Source of the DNA: Verrucomicrobiia bacterium
GTDB taxonomy: Bacteria; Verrucomicrobiota; Verrucomicrobiia; Verrucomicrobiales; DEV007
Assembly (NCBI GenBank): GCA_020439925.1
Contig: JAGRPC010000116.1
Location: 1 to 32,111, forward strand
Length of the DNA: 32,111 nt
Reading direction: 5' to 3'
The first letter of the stretch is position 1. Every line of letters starts with the position of its first letter. The position numbers were made by a program, and so were the translations under genes. This document shows, one piece after another, positions 23,858 through 32,111 of the stretch. The notes beneath the pieces are model-generated. The model ran no database searches. It was not told where the DNA came from and was given only the letters and a program-made list of their open reading frames with translations.

Positions 23858-23994
23858 TGGATTCCTCTCCCTTCACAAACGGGGAAAAGGGAGGGAGGTA
23901 TAACGACGGGGGATCCTGACAGAAAGACCGTCGATTCCGAGAATCCACCGGGTGCAACCCGATGGTCAAGGGCAATCTGGCGTTGGGAGAACCC

Positions 23995-25611
23995 TCAGGT
24001 CTTCTGGGCTCCGGCTCGTCCGGCCTCGATCACGAAGCTCGCCTTGGTTTCGATCGGGGATCCCGGCTTGTCGACGTAGGGGGTCGTCCGGAAATGGGTG
24101 AGCCAGGCGTCGGGAGTGAGCTCACAGGTGACATAACCACGATTCGAGTTGTAGAAGCGCACGAAGGGATTTTGCGCGACGGCGCGTTCGTATTCGGGGA
24201 TGACATTGCCGCCGTTCCCCGAGGAGGTCATCGAAGTGCCGACCAGTTCGGTGCCAACGAGGGGCGAATCCGGATTCTCGAAGTCGAGTTGCAGGTCGTT
24301 GACCCAGTTGAGGTGGATGTCGCCGGTGAGCACCACTGGATTTGGAACGCGGCGTTCGTGGAAGAAACGGAGGAGGCGGCGACGGCTCACCTCGTATCCC
24401 GGCCACTGGTCCATGCTGTAGCGCTTGTTTTCGCCCTCGCCGCGGTTCAGCGGCGCCATCATGACCTGCTGGGCGAGCACGTTCCAGGTCGACTCGGTTC
24501 GCAGCAGGTTGCCCATGAGCCACTTTTCCTGGCTTTCCCCCAGCATCGTCGCCCGTGGATCGAAGACCTTGCCCTCCATCGGTTTCTGGTGATCTCCGTT
24601 GGGCTGGTCGGTGCGATATTGGCGGGTGTCGAGCACCTGGAAGTTCGCGAGGCGACCATAGCGGCATTCACGGTAGAGGGTCATGTCCGGGCCCTGAGGA
24701 AAGGAGCGCCGACGCAGCGGCATGAACTCGTAGTAGGCCTGATAGGCATTGGCGCGTCGGATCAGGAATTCCTCCGGAGAAACGCCTTCCTCCTCCGAGA
24801 CGAGGCTTGCATAGTTGTTGTCGAACTCGTGATCATCCCAGGTCACCAGCCAGGGGAAGATCCGGTGAGTGTCCTGGAGCGCGGGATCGAGCCGGTACTG
24901 CGAGTAGCGGATCCGGTAATCGTCTAGGGATTCGACTTCCCTCCCGATATGCCGTCGCGGTTTTCCGTCCTGGGAGCCGTACTCGTAGATGTAGTCGCCA
25001 AGATGGACGACGAGGTCGAGATCCTCCTGCTGCATGTGCGGGTAGCCGTTGAAATAACCCGTCTCGTAGTGCTGGCAGGAAGTGAAAGCGAATCGCAGGA
25101 GTTCCGGCGTCGCCTCGGGTGCGGGCGCGGTGCGGGTGCGCCCCGTGACGCTGCTCTCCTCTCCGGCATGGAAGCGGTAGTAGTACCATCGGTAGGCATC
25201 CAGTCCGTCGACCTCGACATGCACGGAGTGACCCAGCTGGGGAACGGCGACGGCTTCACCCTGGCGGATCACTTTCGCAAAGGCCTCGTCCTCGGCCACT
25301 TCCCATCGCACCTGTACGGCCGACGATGTCATCCCGCCGCCGGGTTCCAGAGGTTTTGGCGCTAGACGGGTCCAGATCACGACTCCGTCCGGCTCCGGAT
25401 CGCCCGAGGCCACTCCGAGGGTGAAGGGGTTTCCCGCGAAGCGCGGTCTCGTTTCGACCTGGCCGGAAGCGATCACCGGCAAAAAGGGAATGGACGAGAC
25501 CGCCGAGAGGTAGCGGAGAAACTCGCGCCGACCCACGCCATAGGTGCGTGAGGCAGGCTGCGTTCCGTGGGTGAAAAGGGGGGCACGATACAGGCTCATC
25601 GGGAGAATCAT
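23995..25611 (-). CDS. phoD: PhoD-like alkaline phosphatase/phosphodiesterase
   Basis: About 538 residues from ATG 25611; the ATG at 25599 (MSLYRAP) is equally possible and an upstream TTG is unlikely. It carries a Tat signal (GRREFLRYLSAVSSIPFLPV). The N-terminal PhoD beta-domain shows FTLGVASGDPEPDGVVIWTRL. The catalytic domain has FTSCQHYETGYF, HLGDYIYEYG, TWDDHEFDNNYAS and VVLTGDIHLNWVND, which supply the metal-binding Asp, His, Asn and Cys of the PhoD family. It should release phosphate from phosphomonoesters and diesters outside the cytoplasm, using Ca and Fe in characterised members. It is upstream of the Na/phosphate symporter on the same strand. Functional call is by family motifs and is secure at family level. 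Confidence 0.92.
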   Translation of the reverse strand: MILPMSLYRAPLFTHGTQPASRTYGVGRREFLRYLSAVSSIPFLPVIASGQVETRPRFAGNPFTLGVASGDPEPDGVVIWTRLAPKPLEPGGGMTSSAVQVRWEVAEDEAFAKVIRQGEAVAVPQLGHSVHVEVDGLDAYRWYYYRFHAGEESSVTGRTRTAPAPEATPELLRFAFTSCQHYETGYFNGYPHMQQEDLDLVVHLGDYIYEYGSQDGKPRRHIGREVESLDDYRIRYSQYRLDPALQDTHRIFPWLVTWDDHEFDNNYASLVSEEEGVSPEEFLIRRANAYQAYYEFMPLRRRSFPQGPDMTLYRECRYGRLANFQVLDTRQYRTDQPNGDHQKPMEGKVFDPRATMLGESQEKWLMGNLLRTESTWNVLAQQVMMAPLNRGEGENKRYSMDQWPGYEVSRRRLLRFFHERRVPNPVVLTGDIHLNWVNDLQLDFENPDSPLVGTELVGTSMTSSGNGGNVIPEYERAVAQNPFVRFYNSNRGYVTCELTPDAWLTHFRTTPYVDKPGSPIETKASFVIEAGRAGAQKT

Positions 25612-25676
25612 CCCGGATCGAACGACCTGCCGCAATGGCCGATGCAGGGACCCTGCGGTCGTTTCCGGGCCCGGGG

Positions 25677-26714
25677 TCAGAAAGCGGAGTCCAGCCTCGA
25701 CTTCGGGAGATAGAGGCGGAAGAACGATGGTTTGATCTCCATCGCGGGGGAAAACCCGGTTTCGAGTTCGCCGTCGATGTTCATGAGGAAGGGACGTTCA
25801 TCCTCCAGCGAGAGGCTTCGGATGAAACGGGTTCTCACCCGGGTCTCGCCTTCATAGTCGCCTTTCAGGATTCGCGGGAAGACCCGGAAGAGATCGAGGC
25901 GGAAGGAAGTCTCCACGATGACGAGAAAAAGCTTCCCATCGTTGACCCGGATCTCGGGGGCGATCTCCATGGCGCCGCCCGTATAGCGTGAATTGGAGAC
26001 GGTGACGAGGTCGCAGGAGATCTCCGCAGGTTCTCCATCGACGGCAAGCTTCCAGCGGTGGGGGCGGTGCGAGAGGATTTTCCAAAGTGTCGCCACGTGG
26101 TAGTTCGCCGGTCCCAGGTAACGCATTCGAGTGGCGAGACCGGTGATGTCGGAGATCAGTCCGACACCGAATATGTTGAACATGAGACGACGACATTCCT
26201 GCCCGGAGGCGACGGACCGATCCGCTTCACAGGAGCGATAGGATACGATCGCCGCATCAACCTCCACGAACTCCGGACGGGCGAGCGCTGCGAGCAGCGC
26301 ATCCCGACCGTCTTCGTAGCTTTCGATTCCGAAGTCCCTCAGGAAACTGTTTCCGGTCCCCCCGGGGAGAAATCCAACCGGGGGGAAGCCGGAAAGGTCG
26401 AAGTCACGATATTCGGCCACGCCCTGCAAGCCTTCCGACAGCGTTCCGTCTCCTCCCATGAAGATCCGGATCTCGTCCTCTCCTCCTTCAAAGTCCCGGG
26501 CGGCGACGCGGATGTCCTCGCGGGATCGTGTCGCCCTGAGCCGGAGGCCGGGCCCGACTCTCTCCTTCCAGTGGCGCGCGAAATCCTCGGCGCGCGTTGC
26601 ACCCATCCCCTTTCCGCTGCCGGGATTGTATACCAGAACGGCTCGGATGGGGGTTCCGCGCTCTTCGGGATTGAGGTCGGTCGGTCGATCATCCATATGC
26701 TTTTTCTTGGGCAT
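25677..26714 (-). CDS. Diacylglycerol kinase-family lipid kinase
   Basis: A 345-residue cytoplasmic lipid kinase of the DgkB/YegS/sphingosine kinase family. Visible motifs: [11 protein letters not shown] near the N-terminus, the nucleotide-binding [11 protein letters not shown], and [14 protein letters not shown], followed by [21 protein letters not shown] and the C-terminal domain ending NIDGELE. These are the full set of family marks, so an ATP-dependent phosphorylation of diacylglycerol or a related lipid is expected; the substrate cannot be told from sequence. Start is the ATG at 26714, with the ATG at 26696 (MDDRPTD) as an alternative. It precedes the PhoD gene by 65 bases on the same strand and may be co-transcribed with it. 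Confidence 0.9.
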   Translation of the reverse strand: MPKKKHMDDRPTDLNPEERGTPIRAVLVYNPGSGKGMGATRAEDFARHWKERVGPGLRLRATRSREDIRVAARDFEGGEDEIRIFMGGDGTLSEGLQGVAEYRDFDLSGFPPVGFLPGGTGNSFLRDFGIESYEDGRDALLAALARPEFVEVDAAIVSYRSCEADRSVASGQECRRLMFNIFGVGLISDITGLATRMRYLGPANYHVATLWKILSHRPHRWKLAVDGEPAEISCDLVTVSNSRYTGGAMEIAPEIRVNDGKLFLVIVETSFRLDLFRVFPRILKGDYEGETRVRTRFIRSLSLEDERPFLMNIDGELETGFSPAMEIKPSFFRLYLPKSRLDSAF

Positions 26715-26939
26715 TTACATCGTTGCTCGACCGGAACGATTCCCGCTCCTGAATTGCTGTGCAGTCACGTCCTGGAAAAGCATGAACCGGATTGGTCTTC
26801 GGCGTCAATGCCGTTCGGCAGAAGCGGATGGTGTCGGTTTTGCGCGGAGGCATGTGGACCCACGGGAGATCGATGGCGTACCGCGTTTCGCCATCGCTTT
26901 CCGTTCGCCAATGCCTTCAACCGGCTCCACCTTTCCGCG

Positions 26940-27791
26940 ATGATCACCTTCCGTGAAGCGACCCGCGAAGAACTCGACACTGCGGTGGCTTGGGCGGCGG
27001 CCGAGGGTTGGAATCCCGGGCTCGAGGATGTAGAGATTTTCTGGGAGACCGACCCCGACGGTTTTGTTTGCGCCGTGAGGGATGGCGAGGTCATCGGCAC
27101 CGGCTCCATCGTTGCCTACGGGCGAGAGTTTGGATTCATGGGGTTCTTCATCGTTCGGCCCGATCTCCGCGGGCAGGGCATCGGACGGGACTTCTGGACC
27201 TGGCGTCGAGACACGCTTCGAGCCCGGCTACACCCGGACGCGGCCATCGGCATGGACGGAGTCTTTACGATGCAGCCTTTCTATGCCCGCGGTGGATTTG
27301 TCTTTTCCCACAGGAACCTTCGCCTTGCCGGCACCGGAAGGAGCGGCGGATCTCCCGATCCCGCCATCGTCGAACTGGCCTCCCTTCCCTTCGACCGCGT
27401 TGCCACCTTCGACCGTCGTCACTTCGGTTTTTCACGAGAGGTATTCCTCCGCCGGTGGATCCGACCCACCGGAGGCCTCGGTCTCGGTTATCTCGATGGC
27501 GATCGTCTTGACGGTTTCGGCGTGATCCGCCCCTGCCGTACCGGGTTCAAGGTCGGTCCGCTTTTCGCCGAAACGCCTGAAGTCGCCGATGCCCTTTTCA
27601 GCGCCCTTTCCGCTCACGCCGAAGGACAACCCGTTTTTCTCGACACCCCGGAAAATCATGCGGCCGCCCTCGAACTTGGGGAGCGCCATCAACTCACGGA
27701 GTCCTTCGGCTGCGCCCGGATGTATCTTGGGCCGCCTCCTGCCTTGCCGTGGAACCAGATCTACGGAGTGACGACCTTCGAGTTGGGATAA
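26940..27791 (+). CDS. GNAT-family N-acetyltransferase
   Basis: 283 residues from the ATG at 26940. The frame is open for nearly 900 bases more upstream, but that part is antisense to the lipid kinase gene. The N-terminus [26 protein letters not shown] is a typical GNAT start, and motif A is [17 protein letters not shown], with RGQGIG binding the acetyl-CoA pyrophosphate. A second half of about 130 residues (from about 145) matches the C-terminal acetyltransferase-like domain seen in two-domain GNATs. It is cytoplasmic; acceptor unknown. It is divergent from the lipid kinase. The next gene, also an acetyltransferase by family but unrelated in fold, follows 129 bases later on the same strand. 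Confidence 0.88.
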   Translation: MITFREATREELDTAVAWAAAEGWNPGLEDVEIFWETDPDGFVCAVRDGEVIGTGSIVAYGREFGFMGFFIVRPDLRGQGIGRDFWTWRRDTLRARLHPDAAIGMDGVFTMQPFYARGGFVFSHRNLRLAGTGRSGGSPDPAIVELASLPFDRVATFDRRHFGFSREVFLRRWIRPTGGLGLGYLDGDRLDGFGVIRPCRTGFKVGPLFAETPEVADALFSALSAHAEGQPVFLDTPENHAAALELGERHQLTESFGCARMYLGPPPALPWNQIYGVTTFELG

Positions 27792-27920
27792 GGTCGGCGC
27801 AGCGTGACTTCTTGTCAGGGCCGATCGATGCTACTTGCGGAGAGGGATCGAGCGAGGAACGATGCCAGTCTCGTCTCCGAACTTCCGGTGACGCTCTCCA
27901 TTTTTTCTCCAACCTTTGCC

Positions 27921-28784
27921 ATGTCCTTGTCCCGTGATCTTGTCGAGCAGGTGCTGACCCGGCTCGGTTTTTCCTGTTCTCCCGAACCGACTCTCGAGAA
28001 CCTGACCGAACTTTATCGTTCCTGGTGCCAGCGGGTTCCCTTCGACAATGTCCAGAAGCTCGTTCATCTCAGCGAGGGGAGTTCCGCTCCTCTCCCCGGG
28101 TCGGACGCGACCGGATTCTTCAAAACCTGGTTGGAGGATGGCACCGGAGGCACTTGCTGGGCGGGATCGACCGCCCTCCTCGCCCTGCTTTCCGAATTGG
28201 GCTTCACGGTCGAGAGGGCCCTCGCCACGATGATGGCGGCTCCCAACCTGCCCCCGAACCACGGATCGGTGCGTGTCCTGATCGAGGGCCGCCACTACCT
28301 CGTGGACAGTTCCATCCTCTTCGGTGATCCGCTCCTTCTTGAGAGAGACGGCGAAACCCGCGTTTCCCATCCGGCGTGGGGGGTCACCGGCATCCGCCTT
28401 GAGGGCACCTGGACCCTGCGCTGGCGACCCCTGCACCAGACGGAAGGGTTCGACTGTCGGTTCGACGATTTCGGTGTCACACCGGAGGTCTACCGCGATC
28501 GCTATGAGGAAACCCGGGGCTGGAGTCCGTTCAACTATCAGCTCACCGCGCGACGAAATCGAGGCGAAGAAGTGATCGGGGCGAGCTTTGGAAAAGCCGT
28601 CACCCTAGGGGAAGATGGTGTCGTCGTGGAACACCCCGTCGACGACGAGGAGCGGAGGCGCATTCTCGTGGAGGATTTCGGCATGAGCGAGGCCATCGTG
28701 TCCAGGTTGCCCGCCGACCGACCGACACCTCCGCCTCCCGGTTCGCAGACCGCGGCGCGGCAAGGGGAAGTCGCGGAACCGTGA
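27921..28784 (+). CDS. Arylamine N-acetyltransferase-like protein
   Basis: 287 residues from ATG 27921. The longer open frame from 27804 adds residues with no family match. The Cys-His-Asp triad of arylamine N-acetyltransferases is visible: Cys79 in GTGGTCWAGSTALL, His114 in NHGSVRVLIEG and Asp129 in HYLVDSS, at spacings near those of characterised enzymes. RVPFDNVQKLVHL at about 38-50 is the conserved block before it. An acyl transfer from CoA to an amine or a biosynthetic amine synthase-like role is expected. The C-terminus (Pro-rich, PTPPPPGSQ) is extra. It converges with the FAD oxidoreductase at 28839; no terminator is seen in the 54-base gap. Confidence 0.85.
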   Translation: MSLSRDLVEQVLTRLGFSCSPEPTLENLTELYRSWCQRVPFDNVQKLVHLSEGSSAPLPGSDATGFFKTWLEDGTGGTCWAGSTALLALLSELGFTVERALATMMAAPNLPPNHGSVRVLIEGRHYLVDSSILFGDPLLLERDGETRVSHPAWGVTGIRLEGTWTLRWRPLHQTEGFDCRFDDFGVTPEVYRDRYEETRGWSPFNYQLTARRNRGEEVIGASFGKAVTLGEDGVVVEHPVDDEERRRILVEDFGMSEAIVSRLPADRPTPPPPGSQTAARQGEVAEP

Positions 28785-28838
28785 AAGGGGACTTGGGCTC
28801 CTTCCACCGCGGTCACGCAGTTCTCGTCGGTCCGGATG

Positions 28839-30884
28839 TCACTTCGCCAGAAACTGCACGGCATCCACGGACACGTAGTTGTCGGTGTTCTCGTTGGTGA
28901 TAAGCACGGTGGCGGGCCGGCCCTCCGCGAACTCGAATTCACCGAGACTGACAAACGCCCCGTCGTGGGTCGGCTTTTGTGTTTCGTCGACCGTCACGCG
29001 GGTTTCTCCACTGGCGTGCATGATGGTGACGGGTACGGTTTTGGCCCGGTTCGGGGCCTGGGCGTAAGCGAAGCGAACTTCGTAGCGTCCCGCCCTGGGC
29101 AGGGCGGCGCGGAAAGTGGCGATCAGTCGGCCCTTGTCGGAGTTGTTGTCGTGTCGGCTGAAACCGTCGACCGGCTTGCCGTAGGGTGAACTCTTCCATT
29201 CCCCCACGTATTCCGCCTCCAGATCGTCGACCACCACTCCTTCGAGTTCCGAGGAAAGGATCATGTCGCCATGGTCGAGTCCCAGGACCGCCTTCTGCTC
29301 GAGCAACCTGGACTGCAGCTTTGCCACGTCGATCTGCTGGACGGAGTGGCCGTTCCTCATGGCCTGGACCGCGGCGAGTCCACTGGCTTGACCCAGTGCC
29401 ATGTAAACCGGCTCCATCCTCAGGGAGCAGCAGGCGATGTGCGAGGCCGAGAGGCAGACTGGAACGAGCAGGTTCGCGCATTCCGACGACTGCGGCGTGA
29501 TGCTGCGATAGGGAATCTGGTAGGGCCGGGTGGGTGCGTCCGCGAAGGAACCTTCGTCGACGACATGCCCGTCGGGGGTCTCGATGCGGCGCACGATGTG
29601 GCAGTCGAGCACGAACGATCCCATCCCCACGCTGTCGGGTTTGAAGATACGGCTCTGGCAGTCGGCCTGGGTCATCACGTAGTCGCCGATCATACGCCGG
29701 CCTTCCCGCACGTAGAGAGCGTATGGCCAGTGGTCGTTGTCGGTGAATTCGTCCCGGCAGAGGCCCCATGAATTCACGTCCTCGCGCAGCGCGGTGGGAA
29801 CTCGCTCGTCGTGTCCGAGGAACCACAGCATTCCCTGGATGAAGTCCCTGTGCTCCCGGTAGATGCGGGCACGGGTGGAGGTGTCGCCGTCGGGGTAGTC
29901 GAAGGACAGTCCCGGCACGTCGGTGGAAAAGAAACCCTGGGCGTTGAGGTCGTACTTGCCGTTGGCCACTTCACCGAGATGAACGAGCCGTCCGAAAGGC
30001 ACCTCGGGAAAGCTCCTGATCAGGCGCAGGAGCAGCTCATAGTTGTCCGGATCGTAATGGTCGGGTTTGGGGAAGGGAACCTTGAGATCCTCACGTTGGG
30101 TCACCACGAGGCGGAAGTTGTAGGACTGCGTCGCACCATCGGCATCGCCTGGCTGCAGATCGGGTGCGGGAAGGACGCCGGGCAGCAGTTCGCCGTCATC
30201 GCCCCGGGCGCGGATCGGAGCGGGCGTGCCGTGGACGTAGCTCGGGCCGCCCTCGTTGCGAAGGTAGGCATCGGATCCCATGACCTCGGGGCTTCGCTCC
30301 CTGATCGGCATCGGGTGGTAACCCGCCAGTGGCTCGCCGTATTGATCCCGGCTTTCCCGTCCGACCAGGTAGCTGACCTTGGCGAGGGCCATGAGGTCGC
30401 CTTCGTAGCTGGCATCGATAAACTGGGAACCGCGGTGGGTCTCTCCCTCGCTGGTGGTGACGGACACAATCCGGTTGCCGTCTTTCTGAACCGAGGCGAG
30501 ATGCCGACTGACGCGAACATCGAGGCCAAACTCGCGCACCCACCGGTTGCAGACATCCAGGTTGGCCTTCGGTTCGGCATACCACTGAACTTTTCCTTCG
30601 TAGCGTTCCGAGGCGAGCTCGAAAAACTCGCGGGTGAGGCCGCCGATAGTCGATTCGTTGCCCTTGTCGGTGCGGGTGAGGCCGCCGGTCACCATCCCTC
30701 CGATCCAGGGGGTGGGCTCAAGGAGAAGGACGCTGGCTCCTTCGCGGGCGGCGGCGACGCCCGCGACGATCCCGGCGGGTGTCGCTCCGAAAATGACGAG
30801 GTCATGCATGGAGTCGGCGGCGCTGATCCGGGAGGAGAGTGCCGGAATGGAAGCGACGAGGATGGGAAGCATGAGGCGATGCAT
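28839..30884 (-). CDS. Exported FAD-dependent oxidoreductase with golvesin-like C-terminus
   Basis: 681 residues from the ATG at 30884; a longer frame reaches 31964 but that stretch is antisense to the serine hydrolase. The signal peptide is MHRLMLPILVASIPALSSRISAA. The FAD domain begins DLVIFGATPAGIVAGVAAAREGASVLLLEPTPWIGGMVTGG, which is the PF12831 family; later blocks are FIDASYEGDLMALA, QSYNFRLVVTQRED and VPVCLSASHIACCSLRMEPVYMALGQASGLAA. The C-terminal about 130 residues (AEYVGEWKSSPYGK ... GRYEVRFAYAQAPNRAKTVPV ... YVSVDAVQFLA) look like the golvesin/xanthan-lyase-type carbohydrate-binding beta-sandwich. Such proteins are abundant in Planctomycetes and Verrucomicrobia and are thought to act on sugars; substrate unknown. 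It is divergent from the hydrolase at 31008. Confidence 0.88.
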   Translation of the reverse strand: MHRLMLPILVASIPALSSRISAADSMHDLVIFGATPAGIVAGVAAAREGASVLLLEPTPWIGGMVTGGLTRTDKGNESTIGGLTREFFELASERYEGKVQWYAEPKANLDVCNRWVREFGLDVRVSRHLASVQKDGNRIVSVTTSEGETHRGSQFIDASYEGDLMALAKVSYLVGRESRDQYGEPLAGYHPMPIRERSPEVMGSDAYLRNEGGPSYVHGTPAPIRARGDDGELLPGVLPAPDLQPGDADGATQSYNFRLVVTQREDLKVPFPKPDHYDPDNYELLLRLIRSFPEVPFGRLVHLGEVANGKYDLNAQGFFSTDVPGLSFDYPDGDTSTRARIYREHRDFIQGMLWFLGHDERVPTALREDVNSWGLCRDEFTDNDHWPYALYVREGRRMIGDYVMTQADCQSRIFKPDSVGMGSFVLDCHIVRRIETPDGHVVDEGSFADAPTRPYQIPYRSITPQSSECANLLVPVCLSASHIACCSLRMEPVYMALGQASGLAAVQAMRNGHSVQQIDVAKLQSRLLEQKAVLGLDHGDMILSSELEGVVVDDLEAEYVGEWKSSPYGKPVDGFSRHDNNSDKGRLIATFRAALPRAGRYEVRFAYAQAPNRAKTVPVTIMHASGETRVTVDETQKPTHDGAFVSLGEFEFAEGRPATVLITNENTDNYVSVDAVQFLAK

Positions 30885-31007
30885 GGAGTTGGGAAGTAAG
30901 GACCTTCCCGTTATAAGGCCGCGTTTCCGAGGTTTCCACTCTTCCTCTTCCTTTTCATCCCGGGTCGCGTAGTTGCCCTGTGACGGCGGATGCGCCAACA
31001 TGCGATC

Positions 31008-32111
31008 ATGCGCCTCTCCCTGATACTGCCCTTGTGTCTGCTTCCCCTCATCATTCATGCCGACGACTACTTTCCGCCGTCCGATGCCGAGGGTGGCTGG
31101 CGGGAGGCGAAAACGGTCGAAGCCTGCCGCGATCTCGCCGGAATGGACCTCTCCCAACTGGAGCCGGCCTATATCCTGACAGAACGCTCCACGGCCCACG
31201 GTGGACTGCTGGTCGTTCGCAAAGGCCATCTCTGTCTCGAGCGTTATTTCGGCCGGGCCAGCCGCAACTGCAATCCGGACATGGCTTCCACCGGCAAGGC
31301 CTTCTGCAGCATTGCCTGCGGCATCATGCTGGAGGAGTTTCATGACAAGCTCCCCGATGGACTGAACACCAGGGTTTTCACCGAAACCTATCTGCCCCAG
31401 GCCTTTCCGCTCGACGATCCGCGCAAGGCGAACATCACGCTGGGCCAGCTCCTCTGTATGACCGCCGGATACTGGGGCGAAGGGCAGTCGCCCACCGGCT
31501 ACGTCAAGGGTCAGGACCTCCCCAAGCCGCTCAAGCCCGTCAAAGGTCAGGACATCCGCAATCTCGACGAATCCTCCCTTCGTGTTCCCCTGTGGTGCGA
31601 TCCCGGGACCGGCTATTCCTACTCGTCCCCTTCGCCGCACATCGCGAGCATCGTCCTTCGCAATGTCACCGGGATGGAGTTGAAGGATTTTATCGACGAG
31701 CGGCTGGCCAAACCGCAGGGCTGGGGTGCCTGGGATTACTGCCTGCACCGTGGTGATTTTGTCATGCCCCACGCGAACGGCGCCGGCAGCACGGCCCTGC
31801 ATGCCACCGACGTCCTTCGCTTCGGCTATTGCCTCGCTCGCGACGGGAAGTGGCGGGACCGACAACTCGTCCCCCCGGACTATATCCACAAGTGCCAGAC
31901 CTGGAGTCCCGACAATCCACACACACCCTTCAGCCTCCAATGGGAGCACAACGCCGACGGGCACGTGGCCGGCGCGCCCCGGGACGCCTTCTGGAAGAGC
32001 GGTGCCGGCGGCTTCTGCCTCTATGTCGTGCCTTCGCTGGATCTCGTCATCTACAAACTTGGTGGCAAGACCGGGCAGTACGATCCCACCTTGACCCGCA
32101 TCCCTCAGCCG
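31008..32111 (+). CDS. Secreted beta-lactamase-family serine hydrolase (C-terminus cut by window edge)
   Basis: 368 codons run open from ATG 31008 to the right edge without a stop. The signal peptide is MRLSLILPLCLLPLIIHA. The SxxK nucleophile motif is STGK (S94-K97) in DMASTGKAFCSIACGIMLEEF, and GTGYSYSSPSPHIASIVL holds the second-motif Tyr region. The region near the edge has KSGAGGFCLYVVPSLDLVIYKLGGK, typical of the last strand pair in the family. It is a paralogous type to the gene at 464-1600 but only distantly similar in sequence. Probably an esterase or peptidase in the periplasm. It is divergent from the FAD oxidoreductase (123-base gap). Confidence 0.85.
   Translation, partial: MRLSLILPLCLLPLIIHADDYFPPSDAEGGWREAKTVEACRDLAGMDLSQLEPAYILTERSTAHGGLLVVRKGHLCLERYFGRASRNCNPDMASTGKAFCSIACGIMLEEFHDKLPDGLNTRVFTETYLPQAFPLDDPRKANITLGQLLCMTAGYWGEGQSPTGYVKGQDLPKPLKPVKGQDIRNLDESSLRVPLWCDPGTGYSYSSPSPHIASIVLRNVTGMELKDFIDERLAKPQGWGAWDYCLHRGDFVMPHANGAGSTALHATDVLRFGYCLARDGKWRDRQLVPPDYIHKCQTWSPDNPHTPFSLQWEHNADGHVAGAPRDAFWKSGAGGFCLYVVPSLDLVIYKLGGKTGQYDPTLTRIPQP

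Noticed and set aside
26058-26939. Long N-terminal extension of the GNAT gene
   Set aside because: It is antisense to the complete lipid kinase gene and shows no domain; the GNAT fold starts right at the ATG at 26940.

Overview
The window looks like chromosomal DNA of a Verrucomicrobiota bacterium, perhaps near Verrucomicrobiales. The coding sequence is GC-rich. Several families are typical of the Planctomycetes/Verrucomicrobia group: a DUF1552 protein, two secreted proteins with SHD1 (SLA1 homology 1) domains, a TPR plus von Willebrand A protein, a GMC oxidoreductase paired with a gluconate 2-dehydrogenase subunit 3-like protein, an FAD oxidoreductase with a golvesin-like C-terminus, a PhoD phosphatase and a long pseudopilin. 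The taxon is inferred from family content only; no rRNA, tRNA, insertion sequence or CRISPR array was seen.

Left part (1-4458): a truncated DUF1552 gene and a secreted beta-lactamase-type serine hydrolase on the minus strand, then an SHD1-esterase and a pectate-lyase-like beta-helix protein with a C-terminal SHD1 domain on the plus strand.

Centre-left (4553-10414) is the main find, a compact plus-strand cassette. It has (i) a protein kinase resembling eukaryotic SR-protein kinases (SRPK), (ii) a 56-residue peptide with a double-glycine leader and a core made of an SK/SR dipeptide repeat plus a Cys-rich tail (CCDCYCW), (iii) a C39-peptidase ABC transporter that should cut the leader and export the core, and (iv) an HlyD-type periplasmic adaptor. 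No lanthionine synthetase, radical SAM enzyme, YcaO or other standard RiPP tailoring enzyme is visible. The simplest reading is a ribosomally made peptide whose serines are phosphorylated by a dedicated SRPK-like kinase before leader removal and secretion. I know of no described system of this kind. The kinase is itself odd: the segment matching the SRPK N-terminus (acidic run, then glycine-rich loop) lies in the middle of the protein. AT-rich islands, a long palindrome, a phased repeat and a strong terminator sit between the cassette genes.

Middle (10743-17506): a long type II secretion/type IV pilus-like pseudopilin (minus strand), a TPR/VWA single-pass membrane protein, and a GMC oxidoreductase with its small Tat-type partner. 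17515-21328 (minus strand): a GH25-like protein, a pyridoxamine-phosphate-oxidase-like FMN protein, two small membrane proteins and a secreted protein of unknown function.

Right part (21474-32111): an exported protein with two HMA-like CCxxC modules followed by a good terminator, a Na/phosphate symporter with a PhoU-like tail, a PhoD phosphatase, a diacylglycerol-kinase-family lipid kinase, a GNAT acetyltransferase, an arylamine N-acetyltransferase-like protein, an FAD oxidoreductase and a second serine hydrolase cut by the window end. The symporter and PhoD are adjacent on one strand and together suggest phosphate scavenging. The rest looks like ordinary accessory chromosome.
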